64,000 nt of DNA from the NCBI GenBank assembly GCA_028824555.1, contig JAPPDJ010000048.1, positions 62,001-126,000 on the forward strand, given 5' to 3'. Shown here piece by piece: positions 17,868 through 26,458 of this stretch. The notes beneath the pieces are model-generated. The model was not told the origin of the DNA and did not search any database. It saw only the letters and a program-made list of their open reading frames with translations. The stretch is from Gammaproteobacteria bacterium (GTDB lineage: Bacteria > Pseudomonadota > Gammaproteobacteria > Pseudomonadales > Azotimanducaceae). Position numbers and translations under genes: made by a program. Positions within the stretch are counted from its first letter, which is position 1; each line of letters opens with the position of its first letter.

Positions 17868-18415
17868 GCGACATGGGCGGACCTGCGTCGGTCACGACGG
17901 ACGCCAAGCCTGTCCCTGCCGAAGCTCTGCCATTCGCCGCCGACACCGGCCCGCTGATCGCCTTGGCGCGAGTCGAAAGGTTGCAGTTGCTTCCTCGCCT
18001 GTTCGGTGCAGGCGTGATTCCGCCAGCAGTCCGGCGCGAAGTGCAAGTCGAATCCGGCCGACCCGGAGCCAAGCGAATAGGGGAAGCGCTTTCGGCAGGC
18101 TGGTTGCAGGTTGCAGCGTGTGCCGATCCTGCGCCGATTGCCGACCTTCGGCGCGAGGTGGATGCAGGTGAGGCCGAGGCCATCATGCTGTGCCTACAAC
18201 GGCAAGCAAGGCTCCTGCTCATCGATGACGCGAAGGGAAGGCGAGTGGCCCGTCGAGCTGGAGTCCCTCTGGTGGGCGTCGCAGGGGTCCTGCTCGCTGC
18301 CAAGTCGAGAGGCCTACTCGATGCAGTGAGTCCCGTGCTTGAGGATCTGGCGGCCTTTGGCTATCGCCTTTCGCTCCAGCTCGTTGACCATGTGCGGCGC
18401 CGGGCAGGTGAGTGA
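17864..18415 (+). CDS. DUF3368/PIN-like toxin
   Basis: FAADTGPLIALARVERLQLLPRLFGAGVIPPAVRREV...DAGEAEAIMLCLQRQARLLLIDDAKGRRVARRAGVPLVGVAGVLLAAK; overlaps antitoxin stop. Confidence 0.82.
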   Translation: MSDMGGPASVTTDAKPVPAEALPFAADTGPLIALARVERLQLLPRLFGAGVIPPAVRREVQVESGRPGAKRIGEALSAGWLQVAACADPAPIADLRREVDAGEAEAIMLCLQRQARLLLIDDAKGRRVARRAGVPLVGVAGVLLAAKSRGLLDAVSPVLEDLAAFGYRLSLQLVDHVRRRAGE

Positions 18416-18512
18416 ATCCAAGAAGAGCGTGCTCGAAGCACCGGAGGGAGCCAGTCGGGGGGTGAGACGATGCCCCGCCTGTGTTGGGGAGTGCCGCGGA
18501 GTCCGTGCTGAG

Positions 18513-19097
18513 TCAATCCCCCAGATGCCCTGTCTCGTTCAGGCTGCGGATGTTGCGCTCGCCGGTGGAGGCGCAGAGGAAGCGGCTGATGCTGCCGTAG
18601 GCCACGTCTATGAAGAGGCTTGGGCGCATGTCGAGGACATGGGAGGCCCAGGCGTTGATTACGCCGCCGTGGCAGAAGGCGGCCACGCGGTGGCCGGGGT
18701 GGGAGGTGATGATCTCTTCCATTCCCGTCACTACCGTCTTTGCGAAGGTGGCCATGTCGTAGTCATCGCCGTAGCCGCCGTCCACGAACTCCTTCCAGGC
18801 GGGGTAGTCCTCCTGCTTGAGTTCCTCCATCGGGATGTAGTGGGAAGCGGCGCGGTCGTACTCGGCAATGGCGTCGTGCACGGTGGGGGTGCAGTTCAGC
18901 CGGATGGCGAGCGGGTCCGCTGTCTCGCGGGCACGGCGCATGGGGCTGGTGTAGATGGCGTCGATGCCTTCGTTGTGCAGCCAGTCGGCGACGTGTTGCG
19001 CCTGCTGTCGTCCTGTGCCGGAGAGTTCGGGGTCGGCTCGTCCGGAGGCGAGTTCCTGCCGCACGGGCAAGCCGTGGCGCACGAGTATGAGCTCCAT
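18513..19097 (-). CDS. Histidine phosphatase-family protein
   Basis: MELILVRHGLPVRQELASGRADPELSGTGRQQAQHVADWL...CHGGVINAW. Confidence 0.9.
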   Translation of the reverse strand: MELILVRHGLPVRQELASGRADPELSGTGRQQAQHVADWLHNEGIDAIYTSPMRRARETADPLAIRLNCTPTVHDAIAEYDRAASHYIPMEELKQEDYPAWKEFVDGGYGDDYDMATFAKTVVTGMEEIITSHPGHRVAAFCHGGVINAWASHVLDMRPSLFIDVAYGSISRFLCASTGERNIRSLNETGHLGD

Positions 19098-19104
19098 GCT
19101 TGCG

Positions 19105-19644
19105 CTACGAGCCCTTGATGACTCCGCAGGCGATGCGGCCGCCGGCACCGCCGATGGGCTGGGTGATGTGGTCGTCCGGCTTGTCGTGGATGATGACCGA
19201 CGAGCCATCTTCGTCCAGCAAAACCGGATTGTCGCCGGCGTCCTTGACGCTGATGCGGGTGTGGTAGAACTCCGCCCGCGCCGAACCGTCGGCATGGACG
19301 AACAGCAAGGGCAGGTCGCCCTGATCGGGCCCCTCGGGATGGCGCAGGCCATGCGCCACGCCGTCGGGATTGATGTGGCCCTTGGCGGCGCCGAAATCCG
19401 GGGTGCAGGCGCCGACGGCGTGCAGGTGGATGCCGTGGGGGCCGGGCGGCAGATCGGTCACGTCCACGTTGATCAGCACGCCGCTCGGCGTCTGCTCGAA
19501 GGTGACGGTGCCGATCGCGGTTCCTTCAGGGTCCACCATGTCAGCTTGCGCCATGGCTGGATGCTGGTCGCTCAAGGCCACGGGACCGCAAAGTGCCACC
19601 GCCAAGGATGCGACAGCTAACGCCGCGCCGTTTCGAGTGGACAT
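19105..19644 (-). CDS. sodC: Cu/Zn superoxide dismutase
   Basis: GPHGIHLHAVGACTPDFGAAKGHINPDGVAHGLRHPEGPDQGDLP...VIIHDKPDDH...GGAGGRIACGVI. Confidence 0.92.
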   Translation of the reverse strand: MSTRNGAALAVASLAVALCGPVALSDQHPAMAQADMVDPEGTAIGTVTFEQTPSGVLINVDVTDLPPGPHGIHLHAVGACTPDFGAAKGHINPDGVAHGLRHPEGPDQGDLPLLFVHADGSARAEFYHTRISVKDAGDNPVLLDEDGSSVIIHDKPDDHITQPIGGAGGRIACGVIKGS

Positions 19645-19791
19645 CGCGTTTCCCCATCGTTCCGAAGGAGTCAGCCTACAACACGATTGTGGCGGTTTGC
19701 TGCGCGGCGCGGGCCGCCGAAGGCACCTCAATGCCATATCCGCCAGCCCACACCGCGTATGATGGGCGCTGTCGCCGAAGCAACCTCCTCC

Positions 19792-20640
19792 ATGCGCCGA
19801 TCCCTCTTTGCGGTCGCCCTCTTGTCGTTCGCTTTCTTGGCCGGGTGCGCTACCAGCCCGACCGGACGAACGCAGTTCCTGTTGGTGTCGCCGGAGGCGG
19901 CAATTGCGCATTCGGTGCCGGCGTATCTGTCGATGGTGGAGCAGCTCTCCGAGGAGCCCGGCTTGCTCTCCGATCCGGTGCTGGCGGATCGCATCGCCGT
20001 CATCACCGGCCGCTTGGTGGCGGTGGCGGTGCGGCAGTATCCCCACACGAGCGCCTGGGATTGGAGCGTGGCGCTGATCGACGATCCAGAGACCGTTAAC
20101 GCCTGGTGCATGGCTGGCGGACGGATGGGTGTCCACAGCGGGCTGATCGAGCAGCTTGACCCCACCGACGACGAATTGGCGCAGGTGCTGGGGCACGAGC
20201 TCTCGCATGCCATCGCCAACCACACTGCGGAACAGATGTCGCTGGCCATCGCCCAGACGCTCGGCGTGGTGGCGATCGCGGTCGCTGCGGAAGACGAGGA
20301 AACCGCCGACGCGGCCTCGGCTGCCGCCGAGCTCGCCATAGCGCTGCCCAACAGCCGCGCCGCCGAGACCGAAGCCGACCGCATCGGCATCGAGCTCGCC
20401 GCCCGAGCCGGCTATGCGCCCGGCGCTGCCGCGACGCTTTGGGGCAAGATGATCGGTCTTGCGGATGGGCGGCGCCCACCGGAGTTCCTCAGCACGCACC
20501 CAAGCCCCTACCGCCGGCAGGAAACTCTGGCGGACTTGGCGCGGGCCATGCGCCCCCTGCTGCCCGAGACGCCGCCCATTGCGCGCGAAGTGCAGATACT
20601 CTACGCACACTCGCTTGAACCATCCGAACAAACGTGGTGA
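19792..20640 (+). CDS. M48-family metalloprotease lipoprotein
   Basis: Lipobox FAFLAGCATSPTGR; VLGHELSHAIANHTAEQ (HExxH); SRAAETEADRIGIELAARAGY. Confidence 0.9.
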   Translation: MRRSLFAVALLSFAFLAGCATSPTGRTQFLLVSPEAAIAHSVPAYLSMVEQLSEEPGLLSDPVLADRIAVITGRLVAVAVRQYPHTSAWDWSVALIDDPETVNAWCMAGGRMGVHSGLIEQLDPTDDELAQVLGHELSHAIANHTAEQMSLAIAQTLGVVAIAVAAEDEETADAASAAAELAIALPNSRAAETEADRIGIELAARAGYAPGAAATLWGKMIGLADGRRPPEFLSTHPSPYRRQETLADLARAMRPLLPETPPIAREVQILYAHSLEPSEQTW

Positions 20641-20683
20641 GTTTCGCCACCAGCGCACCTACAACCCGGAGACGCCGCACACG

Positions 20684-23029
20684 ATGAATGCCACCGCACA
20701 GCCCACCGTCACGCGCAACGTTGTCTGTCATAGCTGCGACTGTTTCTGCCCCTTGGCCGCCAAGGTGGACACGGCCACGGACCGGGTGGTGAAGGTCACG
20801 ACGCGGGACCATCCCTTCTTCAAGGACGTGATCTGCATGAAGGGTGCGTATGCGCCGAAGTCGTTCGCGCATCCGGATCGGCTCATGCAGCCGCTCAAGC
20901 GGGTCGGCGAGCGGGGGGAAGGCAAGTGGGAGCCCGTGTCCTGGGAGAGCGCTCTCGACGGCATTGCCGCCTCGCTCACGAAGGTGATCGAGAAGCATGG
21001 CCCGGAAGCGCTCGCGGTGGCTGGCAGCAACGCCAACCTCGGCCTCGACAACGGCCTCACCCGGCGCTTCATGAACCTCGTCGGCACGCCGAACTTCATC
21101 AGCGGCATCGCCTACTGCATGGGCAACACGGCGGCGGTGAACCGGCTGGTGTACGGCTGGTATCCGCGCGGCGACCTCTTGAACACCGAGTGCATTGTCC
21201 TGTTCGGGCACGACCCGCGCCGCCATAGCTGGACCATCGAATACAAGACCATCCGCACGGCGCAGGCGAACGGCGCCAAGCTGATCGTGCTCGACCCGCG
21301 CAAGAGCGAGAACGCGGAAGCCGCCGACATCTGGCTGCCGCTCAGAGCCGGCACCGACGCCGCCATGACCTTCGGCTGGCTGAACGTCATCATCGAGCAG
21401 GAGCTCTACGACAAGGAGTTCGTGCGCGACTGGACGGTGGGCTTCGACGAATTCGCCGAGCGCGTGCGGGAGTATCCGCTGGACCGAGTGGCCGACATCA
21501 CCGGCGTCGATGCCGAACTGATCGAAAAGGCGGCACGCATGTACGCCCTTTCCGACCGCGCCGCCATCCCCTGGTCGCCCATCACCGACCAGCAGGTGTC
21601 GAGCACCTCCGCCATCCGCCTGCACTGCGCGCTGCGCGCCTTGACCGGCAATCTCGACATCAAGGGCGGCGAGATGTTCGCCGGCTTCAACCCCGGCGTC
21701 CGCTCCGACACCGAAGTGGAAATGCACGAACGCCTCGCACCGGAGCAGAAGGCCAAGCAACTCGGCGCCGACGAGTTCCCGGTGTTTACCTATCGCGGCA
21801 TGGAGCCCTTGGGCGATGCCTGCGAGGAGGTGTGGGGGCATCGCTACGCCAACCTTGTGGGCGGCTGCTACATGGCCAATCCGGCCGCGACGTTCAAGGC
21901 GATGGCCGACGGCAATCCCTATCCGGTGAAGGCGTTCTTTGCGCTCGCGAACAACACCCTCATGTCGTTCGCCAACACGGACCGCATCTACAAGGCGCTG
22001 ATGAACCAAGACCTCATCGTCGCCTTCGAGCACATGCTGACGCCCACGGCGCAGCTTGCCGATTACGTTCTGCCGGGAGATTCGTGGCTCGAAAGGCCGG
22101 GCATGATGGCCGGCATCAGCGACCGCGCCATGCCGGCGCCGGGCGAGTGCCGCAGCATCGTGCATTTCTGGTGCGAACTGGCGCGCCGGATGGGGCTTGG
22201 GGAGCACTTCCCGTGGCGCACCGAGGAGGAGCTGCTCGACTATCGACTCGAACCGGCTGGCACGACCTGGGCCGAGGTGGTGCGGACGGGCTCCATGCCG
22301 AAGGCGGAGAATCCTGAGCGCAAGTATCTGAAGACGGGGTTCGCGACGCCATCCGGCAAGGTGGAGCTGCATTCGGCGATCCTGGAGGGCTTTGGCTTCG
22401 ATCCGCTGCCCTACTACCGCGAGGTGAAGGGGCCAGACGACACCTATCCGATGACCATGTTCATCGGCCTGCCCGACGACGAGTACTACCGCACCGGCCA
22501 CCGCCACATCCCGGAACTGCGGAAGCGGGCGCAGGACCCCACCTTCTTCGTCAGCGAGCAGGATCGCGTTCGCTACGATCTGGCTGAAGGAGACTGGATC
22601 CGAGTTGAGACTTCCACCGGCGCCATGGTGGGTCGCGCGTTCGTACGGTCGGGAATGCCCGAGGGCCTCGTCCGCGTTCCCCACGGCTGGTGGAAGCCGG
22701 AATCGGCGTCCGGCCTCGAACATCTCTCTGGCGCCTGGGCCTTCTCCGACGCGCAGATCACCCCGGACGACGATCCGGCCTTCATCGACCGCGAGCAAGG
22801 CATTCCGCACATGAAAGGTGTGCCCTGCGCGCTGACCAAGCTGACGCCAAAGGAAGTGGCCGAGATCGAGGCCACCTTCGGCAAGACCGAGCCCATGCCA
22901 AACGCCTTGGAGAAGAACGCGAACAAGCGGCGCGCAAGAAACCCGGACTTCATGCAGGACGTGGAGTTCGGCGAAGACGTGGAGTTCGAGGCCGTGGAGC
23001 TTTCCCTGTATGGCAGAAGCTCGGCCTGA
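20684..23029 (+). CDS. Molybdopterin-dependent oxidoreductase (formate dehydrogenase/DMSO reductase family)
   Basis: CHSCDCFCPLAAKV...VICMKG Fe-S motif; KLIVLDPRKSENAEAADIWLPLRAGTDAAMTFGWLNVII; C-terminal molydopterin dinucleotide-binding domain. Confidence 0.9.
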   Translation: MNATAQPTVTRNVVCHSCDCFCPLAAKVDTATDRVVKVTTRDHPFFKDVICMKGAYAPKSFAHPDRLMQPLKRVGERGEGKWEPVSWESALDGIAASLTKVIEKHGPEALAVAGSNANLGLDNGLTRRFMNLVGTPNFISGIAYCMGNTAAVNRLVYGWYPRGDLLNTECIVLFGHDPRRHSWTIEYKTIRTAQANGAKLIVLDPRKSENAEAADIWLPLRAGTDAAMTFGWLNVIIEQELYDKEFVRDWTVGFDEFAERVREYPLDRVADITGVDAELIEKAARMYALSDRAAIPWSPITDQQVSSTSAIRLHCALRALTGNLDIKGGEMFAGFNPGVRSDTEVEMHERLAPEQKAKQLGADEFPVFTYRGMEPLGDACEEVWGHRYANLVGGCYMANPAATFKAMADGNPYPVKAFFALANNTLMSFANTDRIYKALMNQDLIVAFEHMLTPTAQLADYVLPGDSWLERPGMMAGISDRAMPAPGECRSIVHFWCELARRMGLGEHFPWRTEEELLDYRLEPAGTTWAEVVRTGSMPKAENPERKYLKTGFATPSGKVELHSAILEGFGFDPLPYYREVKGPDDTYPMTMFIGLPDDEYYRTGHRHIPELRKRAQDPTFFVSEQDRVRYDLAEGDWIRVETSTGAMVGRAFVRSGMPEGLVRVPHGWWKPESASGLEHLSGAWAFSDAQITPDDDPAFIDREQGIPHMKGVPCALTKLTPKEVAEIEATFGKTEPMPNALEKNANKRRARNPDFMQDVEFGEDVEFEAVELSLYGRSSA

Positions 23030-23146
23030 GGGATTGACTTCAGGCTCGAAGCGCCCCTTGGGGCCACTCCCGCCGACGCGCCCTCAGGGCGCGCCGCTCG
23101 CGCCAACAGGCGTGTACCTTCTTGCGTCGCCTGCGACTCTGCCTGA

Positions 23147-24199
23147 ATGAAACACTTGGGCTTTGTCGCATTGTTCGCCGCCTTTGTCGCGCTTGCTGGG
23201 GCGAGTGTCGCCTATGCGCTTTCGGTGTCGATGCTCGGTGGTGCAGTGGCGGGCATCGTCCTTGGCTCCCTGCCGGGTTGGCTGCCTCGGCTCGTCGGCT
23301 CGGTGGCAGCAAGGCGGTGTGCGGAAATCGTCGCCTACCTCGCGCTTGTGGTGGTTGCGGTGGCGGTTTCCGTGAGTGGAATGCTGCCGGCGTTGGGCGA
23401 TGCGCCGGTGCGGATAGAGCCGTCGATTCCGTTGCTGGTGATGGCGCCGGCGTTGTATGCGGCCTATCTCGTGCTCGACCGGCGCAGGGGTGCCGAAAGC
23501 GGCGAGTCGGTGCCGGATCGGCTGTCGGCCGCACTTGTCGGGCCGCCGCTGGTGCTGACGTTGGCGCTTGCCACGGCGGTGGCAACCGGAGCCGTGCTGC
23601 TCATCGACTACATCGGCTTGAATTCGGAGAAATGGTCATATCTTGCAGCTAAGTTCGTCGATCGTGGCGTTATCCCTCCAATAACACTCATTTTGTTCTT
23701 CTGGGGGCTGCTGCTCTTGGCATACAAGGGCTGGGTGCTTTGGCGGGAACAACAGATGTTGGCGGCCGGGCGTGTGGAGTCCGTCCTGTTGGGCGCACAT
23801 CGGGATGCAGTGGATTCGAGCGGCGGCAACGCAACCGATGCCGACGCGTTCCTCGACATCGTCTGGAAGCAATCGGCCGATTTCTATGTGGTCCCGCGCT
23901 ACATCAACTGGGCGATTCCCATTCTTGGCTTCATCGGCACGGTGCTCGGTATCTCGCTGGCAGCCGATGGCATCCAGAGCATTGTCGGCGCCAAGACCAG
24001 TCTCGGCGACCTTTCGACGGAACTCGGCCAAGCCATCGCGCCCCTCGGCATCGCCTTCGACACCACCTTGATCGCGCTGTCCCTGAGCGTGTTTCTCACC
24101 CTCCTGCAAACCGCCCTGCAACGCTGGGAAGACGGCGTGCTGGTGGATTTCGAAACCCGCGTTCGCGCCGTTCCGGCCAACCAAACCGACGGGGATTAG
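23147..24199 (+). CDS. MotA/TolQ/ExbB-family proton-channel protein with extra N-terminal TM segments
   Basis: INWAIPILGFIGTVLGISLAADGI...LGQAIAPLGIAFDTTLIALSLSVFLTLLQTALQRWEDGVL: TolQ/ExbB TM2-TM3 signature; about 7 hydrophobic segments by eye. Confidence 0.85.
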   Translation: MKHLGFVALFAAFVALAGASVAYALSVSMLGGAVAGIVLGSLPGWLPRLVGSVAARRCAEIVAYLALVVVAVAVSVSGMLPALGDAPVRIEPSIPLLVMAPALYAAYLVLDRRRGAESGESVPDRLSAALVGPPLVLTLALATAVATGAVLLIDYIGLNSEKWSYLAAKFVDRGVIPPITLILFFWGLLLLAYKGWVLWREQQMLAAGRVESVLLGAHRDAVDSSGGNATDADAFLDIVWKQSADFYVVPRYINWAIPILGFIGTVLGISLAADGIQSIVGAKTSLGDLSTELGQAIAPLGIAFDTTLIALSLSVFLTLLQTALQRWEDGVLVDFETRVRAVPANQTDGD

Positions 24200-24712
24200 G
24201 TGGCCAGACACGGCCGGGGCCGGGAGCAGGACGGCAGCGGCACGCCGATGGTGGAGATCTTCGGCGGCATCTTTGCGCTTCTGTTGGTGCTCTTTCTGAT
24301 CATGAATCTGATGACCCAAGCCTCCTTGGTGGAACGGCTGGAGGCCGCCAAGGACGAGGGGCTGCATCGGGTTGGCTGGGGCGCGAGCGGCGCCGGGTTC
24401 GTCGTGCTCGCGTTTCCGCAGGAACTTCGCATCGTTGAGACCGGCGAGGTGGTCCGTGCAGGTGAAATCTGCCGCGCCGGCAGCCCCTTCACGCGCTACA
24501 CCCGGCGCATCTATCAGGCCGAGAAACAGCAGCTCATCTTCGCCATCCTGAGCGGCGGCGTTGGCACCATGGCCGAGGCGCGCAACTGCATCATGCGCGT
24601 GCTGCCGGATCGCGTGCTGTCCATCGGCTGGATCATCGCCAACGACGAACTGCTGAAATCCGTGGCGCTCGGCGACATTCCGGCGTTCGTGCAGGAGGCG
24701 GTGGCGCCGTGA
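24200..24712 (+). CDS. Single-TM protein with ExbD/MotB-like anchor (Glu variant)
   Basis: GTPMVEIFGGIFALLLVLFLIMNLMTQASLV resembles ExbD TPFIDVMLVLLIIFMV; GTG start immediately after the channel stop codon. Confidence 0.6.
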   Translation: MARHGRGREQDGSGTPMVEIFGGIFALLLVLFLIMNLMTQASLVERLEAAKDEGLHRVGWGASGAGFVVLAFPQELRIVETGEVVRAGEICRAGSPFTRYTRRIYQAEKQQLIFAILSGGVGTMAEARNCIMRVLPDRVLSIGWIIANDELLKSVALGDIPAFVQEAVAP

Positions 24713-26442
24713 CCACCACCGTTGCCGAGGCGCGGGCGGAACGGCGGCACCGGCCGGGCCTCTTGCCATCCTTCGCTGGCGTGGCCCTCGCCGACATCCT
24801 CGCCAACAGCGTCGCCATCGTCATCATCATGATTGTGGTGACCTTGATGACTCGCTACGAGGAGGAGCGCGACAAGCTGGAGCAAGCCGAGGACGTCTCC
24901 GTGCTGCTGAGCCGCGAGATCGCGAGCTCCTTCGTCATGAACGCGCTGCCCACATCGCCCCCGGCGCAGCTACACGATTACGTCACCTCGCCCCTCGACC
25001 GCAATCCCCAACACGCCACCATGCCCATCATCGAGCTGCATGGCGACTTTGTGCGCGATGGCTACACGGGGCGCATCTACGGCCGCGACGAGCTGCTGCT
25101 GCAAGACAACGAGCTCGATCACTATCTCGCCTCCCTGGCGCCGGAACAGCTTGTCGCGACCCGCGTCGATGTTTACGGGATCGACCAGTTCTACATCGCC
25201 ATGTCGATCTTTCGCAAACACGGCCTGTCGCCGCTGCACTGGCACTTCCTTGACGGCGGCGAGGCTGGTCGCGAACCAGGGCCCAAGCTGCCCTGGGCAC
25301 GCGAGACTCCACCTCCCGGGCGCGAGCTGCAGAGCCAAGAGCCGGGGCCAACCGGCGCCGGCGGCGCGCTGCACTCGCTGCCGAGCGATGTTGCACTACT
25401 GCGCCATGGTGCCTTCGATGCCAACTACCCCACCGACTCGCTGCGTGGCGGTTTCGGCAGCACCGCCGCACGCGCCGGTTCGTTGGATCAGCACCTCGAC
25501 CTTCCCCGAGGTTTCCTAGAGCGGGGCGGCAGGGCGGAGCCGAACCCCGCCCCCAGCGCCGGCGATTCCGCAAGCGCCCTGGAGTCGAACGCCATGCGAT
25601 TCCGCACCGCCTGGCCAAGCACCAGCGACGACGCTCGCGAGGACGACGCCGATTTCGACCTCTTCATCCTGGTGCGGGGGTTGCTCGCGTATCTGGCAGG
25701 CGTACAGCAAACCGCCGACGCCAACCTCCCGTCGCCGCTGCCGGACTTCGACCTGCGCCGCGATGTGCTCGATGTCGTGCCGGAACTGCCGCCGCCCGAG
25801 CCTGCCCTCGCCGAGCTCATCGTGCGCCTGACGAGGCTCATCGCCACCCCGCAGACGCCAGAGGACTCCTCGCTCAGGGTGATCGCGGAGATGATCCCAG
25901 ACGGGCAGCCCCAGCACGTGACGCTGTTCCCGAACGAACCACTCGCCCGCGTGCGATGGCGGCGCAGCGCCACGGACGCTCAAGCGGCATTCCCGCGCGA
26001 CGACGCCCCCGCGTACGCCACCGTCAGCCTGCGGCTGGGCCTGCATGCAGAAATCCACGAGGGGCTGCGGGTGGAGCTTGCTCGCAACGTCATCGTGCTG
26101 ATGCCGCCGCCGGAAACCGTCCCGGAGACTGAACCGCGCTGGCGCGTCGTGACGCTGGTAAATCCCGAACGCAACGACTTCCTTACCGGATTCCTGTTCG
26201 CCTCCGTCAACGAAGTGGGCGGGCTTGTCTTGCCCGCGGACGAAAACGCACTCGCCATCGACGGGCTTCGCATGGAATCGCAGATCCCCGGCGTCGCCTT
26301 TCGCCAGGAATTCCGGCAGCTTTTGCTCTATCTGCTGGTCGTGCTCGCCGTCGTCCTGCTGTTCTTCGCCGGTGTGCCGCTTGGCAAACGCGCCTTGGCC
26401 GGCGCTGCCAGCAACGCGACGGCGGACGCTCCAACGCGCTAG
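24709..26442 (+). CDS. Large two-TM envelope protein with MotB-like Asp-containing N-terminal anchor
   Basis: LPSFAGVALADILANSVAIVIIMIVVTLMTRYEEERDKLEQAED...; C-terminal TM LLLYLLVVLAVVLLFFAGVPLGKR; start overlaps previous stop. Confidence 0.6.
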   Translation: MTTTVAEARAERRHRPGLLPSFAGVALADILANSVAIVIIMIVVTLMTRYEEERDKLEQAEDVSVLLSREIASSFVMNALPTSPPAQLHDYVTSPLDRNPQHATMPIIELHGDFVRDGYTGRIYGRDELLLQDNELDHYLASLAPEQLVATRVDVYGIDQFYIAMSIFRKHGLSPLHWHFLDGGEAGREPGPKLPWARETPPPGRELQSQEPGPTGAGGALHSLPSDVALLRHGAFDANYPTDSLRGGFGSTAARAGSLDQHLDLPRGFLERGGRAEPNPAPSAGDSASALESNAMRFRTAWPSTSDDAREDDADFDLFILVRGLLAYLAGVQQTADANLPSPLPDFDLRRDVLDVVPELPPPEPALAELIVRLTRLIATPQTPEDSSLRVIAEMIPDGQPQHVTLFPNEPLARVRWRRSATDAQAAFPRDDAPAYATVSLRLGLHAEIHEGLRVELARNVIVLMPPPETVPETEPRWRVVTLVNPERNDFLTGFLFASVNEVGGLVLPADENALAIDGLRMESQIPGVAFRQEFRQLLLYLLVVLAVVLLFFAGVPLGKRALAGAASNATADAPTR

Positions 26443-26458
26443 CCGTAGCGGCGAGCGA

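Noticed and set aside
20489-22810. 773-aa minus-strand ORF opposite the molybdopterin oxidoreductase
   Set aside because: Antisense shadow ORF; the + strand has recognisable Fe-S and MGD-binding motifs.
23147-24712. Interpretation as a canonical TolQR or ExbBD pair
   Set aside because: No TolA/TonB, TolB or Pal nearby; extra N-terminal TMs in the channel, and co-transcribed large TM and FGE-fold proteins do not fit.
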